Positions 25,701 to 34,765 of a DNA stretch of 64,000 nucleotides are shown here, piece after piece. Origin of the DNA: Mangrovimonas sp. ST2L15. Lineage in GTDB: Bacteria; Bacteroidota; Bacteroidia; Flavobacteriales; Flavobacteriaceae. Location: NCBI RefSeq assembly GCF_001280515.1, contig NZ_LBIQ01000015.1, positions 62,001 through 126,000 on the forward strand, given 5' to 3'. The position numbers and the translations under genes were made by a program. The first letter of the stretch is position 1; each line of letters opens with the position of its first letter. The notes beneath the pieces are model-generated. The model saw nothing but the letters and a program-made list of their open reading frames with translations, had not been told where the DNA came from and searched no databases.

Positions 25701-26237
25701 ATGAAAAAACATTTCACCCTATTAGCCTACTGCCTACTGCTTTTTTCCATAACAAACTGCAATAAAGACGACGACCAAATCGCAAACCCTGTAGACCAAC
25801 TGCCACCACCTACGCAAACTGGTGAAAATACCTTTGGATGTTTACTAGACGGAGAGCCTTTTTTACCTGGCAACGGAGGAAACCCATTGGATTGCGTTTA
25901 TCAATTTGTAAATGGAGGATACTATTTTGCACTTCAAGCTAATAGAGAGATTGATTTAAATTTAATCAGGTTGGGTTGTAACACCGAAAATCTTGAAATC
26001 AATCAAGATGGAGTTTATGTACTAAAAGAAAATATCAATGGTAATGCTTCCGGAAAATATTTTTACGAAACATATCTTAATTACACTTCTAATACACACA
26101 CAGGAGAATTGACTATCACTAAATTGGATTTTGACAACCATATTGTTTCAGGTACCTTTTGGTATGATGTCGAAGACCAAAATGGCGTAGTCCATGAAAT
26201 TAGAGAAGGTCGCTTTGATATGCTATTTAGTCAATAA
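25701..26237 (+). CDS. Small lipoprotein, copy 1 (possible immunity partner)
   Basis: A 178-residue predicted lipoprotein (MKKHFTLLAYCLLLFSITNC, Cys20) with an acidic KDDD tail after the Cys. The mature part has LPPPTQTGENTFGCLLDGE, several Cys residues, an aromatic YQFVNGGYYFAL block and the ending LDFDNHIVSGTFWYDVE...REGRFDMLFSQ. This resembles the flavobacterial DUF6252 type, though I am not certain of the number. A paralogue is at 31261. In both copies the lipoprotein stands directly upstream of the T9SS hydrolase coding sequence, here 75 nt before it. A role as a protector against the hydrolase is an inference from position. Confidence 0.82.
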   Translation: MKKHFTLLAYCLLLFSITNCNKDDDQIANPVDQLPPPTQTGENTFGCLLDGEPFLPGNGGNPLDCVYQFVNGGYYFALQANREIDLNLIRLGCNTENLEINQDGVYVLKENINGNASGKYFYETYLNYTSNTHTGELTITKLDFDNHIVSGTFWYDVEDQNGVVHEIREGRFDMLFSQ

Positions 26238-26312
26238 ACCAGAACCTGTCTTCTACCTGTAGAATGAGTCTCTAATTTAACACTGCATTTAACCTTTAAA
26301 TTATTTGACAAT

Positions 26313-29300
26313 ATGAATTTTCAATACTATCGTATCAAGTTTACTTTAATTTTAACGCTATTATGGTATGCTCCAATTTTAGCTCAGACCGTAAACACAA
26401 GTTTTGCAAACCAAATGAACAGTGTATTTGCAGGTATAGATAAAACTAAAGTACCTTACCAGTTACTACAAGATTACGCCATGGAATTTACAGAATTAAC
26501 TGCATATGATGGCAGCTCGATAAATAGCGATAATTTTTTGCATCGAGGGCATTACACCCAAATTTACCATACGCTGCTTATGGCTAAAACCCAAACAAAT
26601 GTTTCTGGTTTGATAAATGCCACAAACTTCAGGAATAATTGGGATAATTTAAGGCAGCCTGGACGTTTGGTGTTAAGCGGGCTATATTTTAAATATAGCA
26701 GGTTTAAGGACAATGCTTACCCAAGTTACCTTACGGTTTCCAATAATAAGTATTATGATAAATATGTTGGTGGTATTTGGCAAAACCCCTACCAAACTGA
26801 ACAGGTCTTTGCAATAGCCCCTCCAGTTTTAAGTTACAACGGTTTAAGCCTTGAAGTACAACTTCCTGCTAGCCTATGGTATACAAATCAAGGTGTTAAT
26901 GTTCAAAGTATATATATAGATTTTGGTGATGGAAATGGCTACCAAAATATAGCACTCAACCAAGTACGTACCATCACCTACCAACAAGCGGGATTTTATG
27001 AGTGGAAATACAAACTTACTTTGACCAATAACCAAATCCTTTATAGCCATAGCCAGATAAAAATTGAGGGAGTATCTACAATATTACCAATGATGAATAG
27101 AAGTATTAATGACCCTTGTGCTACAGATTCTCTGGGTGTAGATAAAGTAGAATTTCATGGAACCAAAACCTATTTAGGGCATGCAAATAACGCAGTATTA
27201 GAAATAGATTACAGGTATACAGATGGATGTTCATCAATAACTAAACCATTGATTGTGGCAGAGGGATTTGACACGGGACTTTCTGGAGTAGAAAATCCGT
27301 TAGGGGATAGCAGATATGCTTATTTTAAACAAGAAGTTCTAGATGCTTCAGGAAGTTTGCCGCTAGAAATTGGAAACTATGATATTATCTATGTCAACTG
27401 GGACAATGGAAGAGACTATTAACAGCGTAATGCTTATTTGCTAGAGGATATTATAGACTGGGTTAATAGTGTCAAAGTGGGCAATGAACCTAATGTTGTA
27501 CTGGGTCAAAGTATGGGGGGAGTAATAGCTCGTTATTCCCTTAAAGATATGGAAGACAATCAGATAGACCATAAGACCAGTCTTTATATAAGTCATGATG
27601 CCCCACACCAAGGAGCCAATATACCATTGGGCATACAGTATTTTGCACGTCATATGATAGACCAATTTGTAAGCACCCCAGCAGGAGACCAAAACCTAAA
27701 TCCCAATGATGGTGGCTCGGTAACCATAGAAGACTTACAAACCTTACTTGAGGCTCCTGGCACCAAACAATTACTGTCCCACACCATAAATAATGGTTTT
27801 GGAGTAGATAATAACAGTAACTGGCAAAATGAACTAGAGCTAAAAGGATACCCACAGCAAACCCGTAATATAGCCATAAGCAATGGTAGTCATTGTGCCA
27901 ATCCTCAAGAATACAGCCCAAATTCTATTTTTTTACAAGTAAAAGGAGAAGGAAAGACTAGCACCCTAACAGATATCATTGCATATATTCTAAAAATGTT
28001 AAGTGGAGTAGCCACAGATATTGTAGCAGACCAATTTAACTCTCCGGCATTCCTGTTAGGAAGATTACCAGGAAACAGCAGCTTTGACATGGATTTTACT
28101 GCTCGGGCATTCCCCAGTTATGGAAACTCAGCTCAAATATACAAAGGGAACCTCACCTACACCAAAAAACTCTTTTGGATAGCAAACATTACTGTTTCCA
28201 TTACAAATGAATCATTTAACAACCCAAGTGGCATATTGCCATACGACAACTACCCCGCAGGATTGTACAGCAATCCTTTTAATAGTGGTGGTTTTGATTC
28301 ATCTAGTTATTTTGGATATTATGACATCACATTTAATAGTTCTGATAACTTTGCTTTTATCCCTACTCCAAGCGCTCTTGATGTGGGTGGTGGCTCAACT
28401 GTCTTAAACCACAATGATTATAATAGAATTTACAATGCAGAAAATCCTCCAATTGGCAACCTCTCAATTCCATTTCAAAACTTTATTACGGCTTACGAAG
28501 ACATTTATAGTTTGAATGAAAACCATATCTCTTTCAATTCCAAAAATGGGAATTGGTTGGCTAAAGAAATAAACTCCGTCAACAATGACGAGGAAGTATT
28601 CAACTGTTCTTTTATGTGTGATGGAACTGAAATATCTGGTGAAGATATTATTTGCTCTACCGGCATTTTCACCATACCCGATATCCCATTAACAGGAACT
28701 ACAGTAACTTGGAGCGTATCACCAACCAGTTCCTTAACATTGACACCTAACAATAATAATAGTGTTAATGTAACCAAAAATCCAGGTTACAGTGGTAATG
28801 TAACACTCACCGCGGAAATAACTTCGGATTGTGGTACTATATCAAAACCAAAAACGTTTTGGGTTGGAACACCTACTGTTGTTGCCAAACTAAGCAATGG
28901 TGAATTAATATCACACGGACACACCAATCAAGTATGCAAATATCAACAAATGTATACTGATATGAGTATTAATGGACAAAACACTGTCACATGGCAACTG
29001 CTGAGTTCTTCCCATACCACTACATGGAGCCAACAGGGCAATAATATATCTTTTTACCTTTGGGCAGTGAACCATACTGCAACCTTTAGGTTTACAACCA
29101 GCAACAGTTGTGGTACCATAACCAGAGATTTCACCTTTGTTTCTAAGGATTGTAGTGGAGGGGGCGGAGATCCAGACCCTTGTGATCCACCATTATTAAC
29201 TTATAGTGTATATCCCAACCCAACAAGTTCTGGGTTAGAAATTGCCCCAACCAATCCAATCCCAAATATTCCTGCGCCATGTCGTACAGGTTCAACTAAA

Positions 29301-29492
29301 TCATCAGAGGATAATGGAAAATTCTCGGGGACACCTTCAATTGCCACTTTATACGATTTTAATGGAAATAAAGTAAAAACTCAAATTCCAGCCCAAGGAA
29401 GAATGGACGTTGAAGATCTAAAAGAAGGTCATTACATTTTGGTCATAAAAAATGGTGATAATTCTGAAAGCCACCATATCATCATAGAGTAA
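26313..29492 (+). pseudogene. T9SS-secreted GxSxG hydrolase, copy 1, interrupted by in-frame TAA
   Basis: One continuous frame from ATG 26313 to TAA 29492 is broken only by TAA at 27420-27422, after GRDY. The text resumes QRNAYLLEDIIDWVNSVK in the same frame. Upstream is a signal peptide (ending PILAQ) and a roughly 250-residue N-terminal domain. Downstream is an alpha/beta hydrolase with the nucleophile elbow GQSMGG (Ser about 400), SHDAPHQGANIP and a likely catalytic His in NENHISFN. PKD/Ig-like repeats follow, then a type A T9SS sorting domain (YSVYPNPTSS...EDLKEGHYILVI). It looks like a secreted lipase or esterase. The stop separates the signal peptide from the catalytic part, so an exported active enzyme is unlikely unless the stop is a sequence error. 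Confidence 0.85.
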
Positions 29493-29805
29493 ATAGATTA
29501 TTTAACAATAGAATGAATTACATAGCCCTTTAATCGGGGCTATGTTTTTTATCATCTAGACAATTCAAAAAAGTAAATTCATTCTTGAAATTGAAAATAG
29601 CCTTAAACTAAAAACAGAGAAAAAAGGAGTGGTATTACCCCCTAATCTTACAAGTAGTGGATTAAGATTTAAAGAAGTAACCTAATATTTAGTCAGTCAA
29701 TAATCAAAGCCATATTATCTTATTGGAATCTGTAACTTTTATTGTTGTTACAAGACCAATAGATTAACTAGTCAATTTTATTAAGATTTCGTTACAAATA
29801 GTCAA
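29493..29805. other. Gap after hydrolase copy 1
   Basis: 313 nt. It holds the terminator at 29521-29550. The rest is AT-rich and no gene or clear regulatory site is seen. Confidence 0.5.
29521..29550 (+). terminator. Terminator of hydrolase copy 1
   Basis: CATAGCCC (29521-29528) and GGGCTATG (29537-29544) pair perfectly and six T residues follow. The related structure after copy 2 (34329-34357) shows that the duplication included the terminator. Confidence 0.88.
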
Positions 29806-30078
29806 ATGATTATACTACTCATCCTTTCTATAGTTGGATTTATAATTTTGGATATATTCCTTTTTACCAAACTATTTAGGTTGTTCTTTAAAAAAAAGGG
29901 CTCCTTAAATGAATCTGTTTGGTATTCATTAAAACCTGACCTACTCTCATTTTTTGACGGAGAGTTTTGGCGCGATAAAGCATCTGAAACAAAATTAAAG
30001 TTCTTTCTATTCCTTTGTTTCGTAATTATAGCTGGAGAATTTATTATTTTAAAACAAACAGGGCTATTACCTAATTAA
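29806..30078 (+). CDS. Small two-helix membrane protein
   Basis: A 90-residue protein with one hydrophobic helix at the N-terminus (MIILLILSIVGFIILDIFLF) and a second near the end (FFLFLCFVIIAGEFIIL), joined by a charged loop of about 45 residues. I recognise no family. It stands alone between the two hydrolase clusters. Small membrane proteins are sometimes immunity factors, but nothing here proves that. The ATG and length look sound, but no clear promoter was seen. Confidence 0.55.
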   Translation: MIILLILSIVGFIILDIFLFTKLFRLFFKKKGSLNESVWYSLKPDLLSFFDGEFWRDKASETKLKFFLFLCFVIIAGEFIILKQTGLLPN

Positions 30079-30301
30079 AAGTACTAATTGTTTTAACTAC
30101 AGGAAATATAGATAGGTTTTTAAGATTATCTTTTATTAAATCCAGAATCAAAATCAATACTTTTCTCTTGTAAATAGTAAGTTAAAGCCTTATTGTATTT
30201 TTAAAATTTGAATATTACCACCTTGAAAAACTACTAAGAAAAAACTAACCTCTTTTAGAATCTTTCAAAACACTCACCTAACTATTCCCTTCAAAATTAA
30301 C

Positions 30302-30323
30302 TACGTAGAACTACGTAATTTTA
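30302..30323. promoter_or_regulatory. Paired TACGTA motif, copy 3 (upstream of hydrolase cluster 2)
   Basis: TACGTA-GAAC-TACGTA followed by ATTTTA, identical to copy 1 except for one spacer base. It lies 110 nt upstream of the 30433 start. Its orientation is opposite to that of copies 1 and 2 relative to the gene, but the paired core is palindromic. No good -7 box at the toxin-promoter spacing was found here. Confidence 0.55.
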
Positions 30324-30348
30324 AACAATTTTACAATTTAATAATATC

Positions 30349-30370
30349 AATTACGGTTTTTACCGTAATT
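30349..30370. promoter_or_regulatory. Perfect inverted repeat upstream of cluster 2
   Basis: AATTACGGT and ACCGTAATT pair perfectly around TTTT. It lies about 60 nt upstream of the ATG at 30433 and 25 nt downstream of the TACGTA pair. It could be an operator or a hairpin in the leader; without a GC-rich stem or T tract a terminator is less likely. Confidence 0.45.
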
Positions 30371-30432
30371 AAAATATAATCATTCTTTATACTTTTAACA
30401 GTATCTAACATTTAACATTAAATAAATTAATC

Positions 30433-31242
30433 ATGAATAAAATAGTTCCTGCTCTCATGCTTTTGATGATTACATCAATCACATTTGGTCAAAAAGAAGT
30501 AAACGCTTCTTGGAAAAACTATATTAATCCCATTTTTCAAGGTCTTGATAAAGCCAAAGTGCCCCATGCCATATTATTGGATTATGCTATGGAATTTGCT
30601 AACGTACAGGCTTACAATGGCACATTAACAGACAGCACTTATGTAGATATGGCTTCTTTAAGCAACATTTACAAAACCCTTTACATGGGTAAAGTTACTA
30701 ATGACACAATCTATTTTCCAAACATACATCATGTTGCCTACAATTGGATCACAGAAAGGATTGACCAAAATACAACGTCAAAAAACACCCTGGTAATTAC
30801 GGGACTTCTTTATGAATACTCGATAATAAGCCCAAATGCTTTGGCTCAAAATAAAATTATTGTAAACAACAATAAGTATTATGACAAATACATACATGGT
30901 ACTTGGCAAAATCCTTATTTGTCGCAATTAGCAATCGCATTCTCATTACCTGTAACTAAATACAATAAACGGGATATCAACCTTGTACTCCCATTGAATC
31001 TTATGTTATCAAATATGGCACTAGATATACAGAAAATCGAACTCAACCCTAACGACGGATTGGGCTACAGACAAATCAATTACAATCAAAATTATGCCAT
31101 TAGCTACGCTTCAAATGGCACTTATGATGTGGTATTTAAAGTAACCTTAACGAACAATCAAATACTATATTCCCATACTCAAATAGAAATAAACCAAAAA
31201 TTTACAAGTGTTAAATGGGAAGACAGATATGGTAATCCCTAA
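30433..31242 (+). CDS. Stand-alone N-terminal domain of the hydrolase family, copy 2
   Basis: A 269-residue exported protein (signal peptide ending ITFGQ). It is clearly homologous to the N-terminal domain of hydrolase copy 1. Matching blocks are DKAKVPHAILLDYAMEF versus DKTKVPYQLLQDYAMEF, NNNKYYDKYIHGTWQNPY versus SNNKYYDKYVGGIWQNPY, and VTLTNNQILYSHTQIEI versus LTLTNNQILYSHSQIKI. After that it stops with a short unrelated tail (KFTSVKWEDRYGNP), without the hydrolase and T9SS parts, which are found 570 nt further on. Either the domain was split off during duplication or it works as a separate subunit. Its function is unknown. Confidence 0.8.
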   Translation: MNKIVPALMLLMITSITFGQKEVNASWKNYINPIFQGLDKAKVPHAILLDYAMEFANVQAYNGTLTDSTYVDMASLSNIYKTLYMGKVTNDTIYFPNIHHVAYNWITERIDQNTTSKNTLVITGLLYEYSIISPNALAQNKIIVNNNKYYDKYIHGTWQNPYLSQLAIAFSLPVTKYNKRDINLVLPLNLMLSNMALDIQKIELNPNDGLGYRQINYNQNYAISYASNGTYDVVFKVTLTNNQILYSHTQIEINQKFTSVKWEDRYGNP

Positions 31243-31260
31243 ATAATAAACTAAATCTTT

Positions 31261-31788
31261 ATGAAAAAACTAATTTTAATTGCCCTTGTTTTGCTATTTG
31301 CCTGCAAAAACGATGACGATGACAACACCCCCGAAATAGATAAATTACCACCCGCTACTCAGACAGGAGCAGGCACTTTTGGTTGCTTGGTTAATGGAGA
31401 GGCATTTGTTGAGACAGGAACTTATTTTAACTGTTATTATCAATTTGTAGATAACGAGTATTATTTTGCCTTAGGAGCTGAGAATGATTCTCACAATATC
31501 CTAAGACAAATCATATTGGGATCTAACTCAGCGGAAATTGAAAGCAACAACTCTTATGAACTAGGCTGTTATGAAATACCTCATTCTCATTATGGTGAAG
31601 TTTCGTTTACAAACTTAATGGGGGATTATTTTACTTGTGAATCAGAATATGGATTTTTAGAAATAACCCTATTGGATTTTACAAACCACATCGTATCGGG
31701 GACATTCGAATTTGACATAGAACATCCGACAACAGGAAATATCATTGAAATTAGAAATGGTAGATTTGACACCATTTTCACTCAATAA
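31261..31788 (+). CDS. Small lipoprotein, copy 2 (possible immunity partner)
   Basis: A 175-residue lipoprotein (MKKLILIALVLLFAC, Cys15, then KNDDDD). It is a paralogue of the 25701 product, sharing LPPATQTGAGTFGCLVNGE, CYYQFVDNEYYFALG and LLDFTNHIVSGTFEFDIE...IRNGRFDTIFTQ. It contains six further Cys residues. It starts 18 nt after the stand-alone N-terminal domain gene and ends 19 nt before the ATG of hydrolase copy 2, so the three are one transcription unit. In both clusters the lipoprotein is the gene directly before the catalytic domain, which supports a functional link. Confidence 0.83.
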   Translation: MKKLILIALVLLFACKNDDDDNTPEIDKLPPATQTGAGTFGCLVNGEAFVETGTYFNCYYQFVDNEYYFALGAENDSHNILRQIILGSNSAEIESNNSYELGCYEIPHSHYGEVSFTNLMGDYFTCESEYGFLEITLLDFTNHIVSGTFEFDIEHPTTGNIIEIRNGRFDTIFTQ

Positions 31789-31807
31789 ACTAACCAAACT
31801 ATTAATC

Positions 31808-34296
31808 ATGAAAAACTCATTTTAATACTTTATTTTATAAGCCTAACGGGAATAGCTCAAGAACCTCAATTTTTAGAACATAGTATTTTTTTATATGGGT
31901 CTTCAAATATCCAGAACCTTCATAAATCTGTCACCTTACAGATAGACCTTATTCCAGGAAATCTGGAAATCACGAAGCCTTTTATTCTGGTAGAAGGGTT
32001 TGATCCTGGCAGTATCACTGCACCCGATGAAGCATACGGAGATACCAATATTATGGATTTTGATGACGGAATAGATCTTTCTGGAGCAAATTTGAGGAGT
32101 TTAATAGATATTGACTTCATGAGTCAAGACTACGATATCATCTATATCAACTGGAACAATGGAGTAGGAGACATTAGGGAAAATAGTGACTTGCTGGAAA
32201 TGGTACTGGATTGGGTGAATACTAACAAGCAGGGCAATGAACATAACGTGCTGTTAGGGCAAAGTATGGGTGGTGTCATTGGGCGTTACACCTTAGCCCG
32301 TATGGAGCAAGAAGACGCTAATTTTAACCCTAATGACCCTAGTACATCACCTCATGATGTAGAACTTTTCATTGCCCATGATAGTCCTATGCAAGGAAGC
32401 AATACACCCATAAGCATTCAGCATTTTTCAAGGCACATGCTAAATTTCTATATGGGCACACCCGTAGCATACGCCATAGGAGAAAATGCATTGCCAGTAA
32501 TTTATGGCATAGCAGAATTGGGCAGTAGTCTAATTAACGATTTATTTGGGTGGAACACAACGGTAGATCCCTATGTAAGTCCAGAAGCCTACTTAACTAT
32601 ACAAGACTCACCTGCGGCAGTGCAAATGAATTATTGGTGGGTTGATTATGAAGAAAATGCCACAACAGACCTCCATGATTCATGGCAACAAGAGTTTGAG
32701 GCTATGGGCTACCCTCAAGGCCCAAGAAATATTGCGATAAGCAATGGTAGTGAATGTGCTGACGATCATGGATTTTCTCCTGGAGACCTTCTTCTTCAAG
32801 TAGATGACTTAGATAATCCTGATATTTTTGGAGACATTGTTAATATGATTGCTGTTGCAGGGTCTAATGACATAGGATTATCGTTCGTAGGTTCTTTACC
32901 TGGAGCCAGTAAATGGTATTATGATTTTGATTTAAGGTCAACACCTAATGGAGGAGGCCAACAAGTGTATTATGGAAGTATCAATTATGAAAAAAAATTA
33001 CTTTGGCTATTAACAATTACCCAGAATGTAACGCAGAGGAATATAAATTCTCCAAGTGGAATATTACCTCATGGATACTATCCAGGTGGCTCATATGATG
33101 TGGACAACGCCTTAGGTAATTTGCCTGATCAATTCCCTCCTGTCATAGTTCACAATCAAAAATATGGATTCATTCCAGTTGTTAGTGCTCTGGATATTAA
33201 ACGGAATAGTAATCAAGTAAACCAGTCAGATTACCTTAAAAGCTATTCTGGAGGAACCACACCTGAACCAGCTTTAACCTCTAATTTTGAAAATTTCATA
33301 GTAGGGTTCGCTCCAGGCGAAAACAATGAGCATATTTCGTTTCAGACTAGAAACGGTAACTGGCTCGCCACTGAACTGGGTGATAATAATGCAACTACCA
33401 CAGACTATTCATATATATGTGACGACACACAAATATCTGGAAACGAGTACCTCTGTTTTAGTAGTGTTTATTCTGTACCAAATATTGCTAGCACCTATAA
33501 TTGGACAGTTACAAGTGGAGGTAACTTGGTTACTTTGTCTGGCAGCAATTCACATGCGGTCACTGTTACGCCTAATAACAATCTTAGTGGAAACATAACC
33601 CTAGAGGTAACCTATGGGGATGGAGGTACAGTTTGTGGAGATGTAACAAAAATATTAAATATTAGAGTTGGAGCTCCTACAGTAATTGCCAAATTGAGCA
33701 ACGGTGAATATATATCACATGGATACACCAATCAAGTATGCAAAAATCAACAAATGTATACTGATATGAGCATTAATGGTCAAACATCCGTTACTTGGAC
33801 ATTGTTAAGTTCTTCCCATACCACTTCATGGAGTCAACAAGGCAACAATATTACTTTTTATCTTTGGGCTGTAAATCATACAGCAACCTTTAGGTTTACT
33901 ACCAGTAACAATTGTGGGACCATAACTAGAGATTACACCTTTGTTTCAAAAGATTGTAGTGGTGGAGGTGGGGACCCAGATCCTTGTGACCCACCATTAT
34001 TAACTTATAGCGTATATCCCAATCCAACAAGTTCGAGTTTAGAAATAGGGACGAGTAACCCTACTCCAAATATTCCTGCACCATGTCGAACAGCTTCAAC
34101 TAAACCATCTGAGAAGAATGGGAAATTCTCGGGTACACCTTCAAGAGCTACTTTATATGATTTTAATGGAAATGAAGTAAAAACTCAAATTCCTGCACAA
34201 GGAAAAATGGATATTGAGGATTTAAAGGAAGGGCATTACATTTTGGTCATACAGGATGGTGATGAATCTGAAAGCCATCATATAATCATAAAGTAA
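31808..34296 (+). pseudogene. T9SS-secreted GxSxG hydrolase, copy 2, frameshifted in the signal peptide
   Basis: The hydrolase frame is open from 31789 to TAA 34296, but its only nearby ATG (31808) is one base out of frame. It is followed by five A residues and reads into a stop at once. One extra A would give MKKLILILYFISLTGIAQ, a perfect signal peptide, joined to EPQFLEHSIFLYG and onward. The next in-frame ATG (32053) would lack the signal peptide and early strands. The rest is intact: VEGFDPG, GQSMGG (Ser codon at 32263), HDSPMQGSNTP, NNEHISFQ, Ig-like repeats and a type A T9SS sorting tail (YSVYPNPTSS...EDLKEGHYILVI). It is probably a recently inactivated lipase or esterase, or a site of slippage or sequence error. 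Confidence 0.82.
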
Positions 34297-34328
34297 ATAG
34301 GTTATTTAACATTGGAATAAATTGCAAC

Positions 34329-34357
34329 AGCCCCTTAATTGGGGCTATGCTTTTTTT
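34329..34357 (+). terminator. Terminator of hydrolase copy 2
   Basis: AGCCCC and GGGGCT pair around TTAATT, and seven T residues follow after four bases. It is similar in sequence to the terminator after copy 1. Confidence 0.8.
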
Positions 34358-34740
34358 AGTAATAAAGGAAATAAAAGGTTAATGGTCAACACCAAATCAC
34401 TAATTCAAAAAAACAGCCAACAATAGAAAACAATAATTATTTTTATTGTTGTTGTTGTGATACAATCAATAATACAGGGAATTAAGAGGCTCAACTATCT
34501 TTTCTTAATGTCTTTTCCTTGCTACCGAGGTAACCTTTTCGATTGGCGGCTCTCACACATCCCAAAATCCTAAACATCCCACCAAGTCATTAACTCTACC
34601 GCATCAAAAGCTCCTTCCTCCTTCAAGCAAGCCAAGTAATGACAAAAATCTCGTGAACATAATCCCTTTTCTACCGAATAATTTTGTTACACCCTTGTGC
34701 AATGAAGAAAAGTGTCAATACTTGAATCACAATTAAACAA

Positions 34741-34760
34741 ACCATACAAAAATCGTACAA
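34741..34760. repeat. CGTACAA-type repeat, right end (arm-type site)
   Basis: Identical to 16886-16905 in 19 of 20 bases; the one change turns the first CGTACAA into CATACAA. It lies 56 nt inside the right core. Two such stretches, one inside each end, fit arm-binding sites of the integrase. Confidence 0.55.
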
Positions 34761-34765
34761 AAATA

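Larger units (their letters stand above)
30079..30432. other. Regulatory gap upstream of hydrolase cluster 2
   Basis: 354 nt without a gene. It holds the third TACGTA pair (30302-30323) and a perfect 9-bp-arm palindrome (30349-30370), both upstream of the 30433 gene. The first 220 nt show nothing recognisable. Confidence 0.55.

Noticed and set aside
9615-27422. Stop-codon recoding, since two genes carry a single in-frame TAA.
   Set aside because: TAA ends many intact genes in the window (for example mutS region genes and susC), so it is a normal stop; two separate nonsense changes are simpler.
31808-31820. Programmed -1 frameshifting at the A-run in the signal peptide of hydrolase copy 2.
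   Set aside because: The heptamer would be G-AAA-AAC, which is not a proper X-XXY-YYZ slippery site, and there is no stimulating structure at such an early position.
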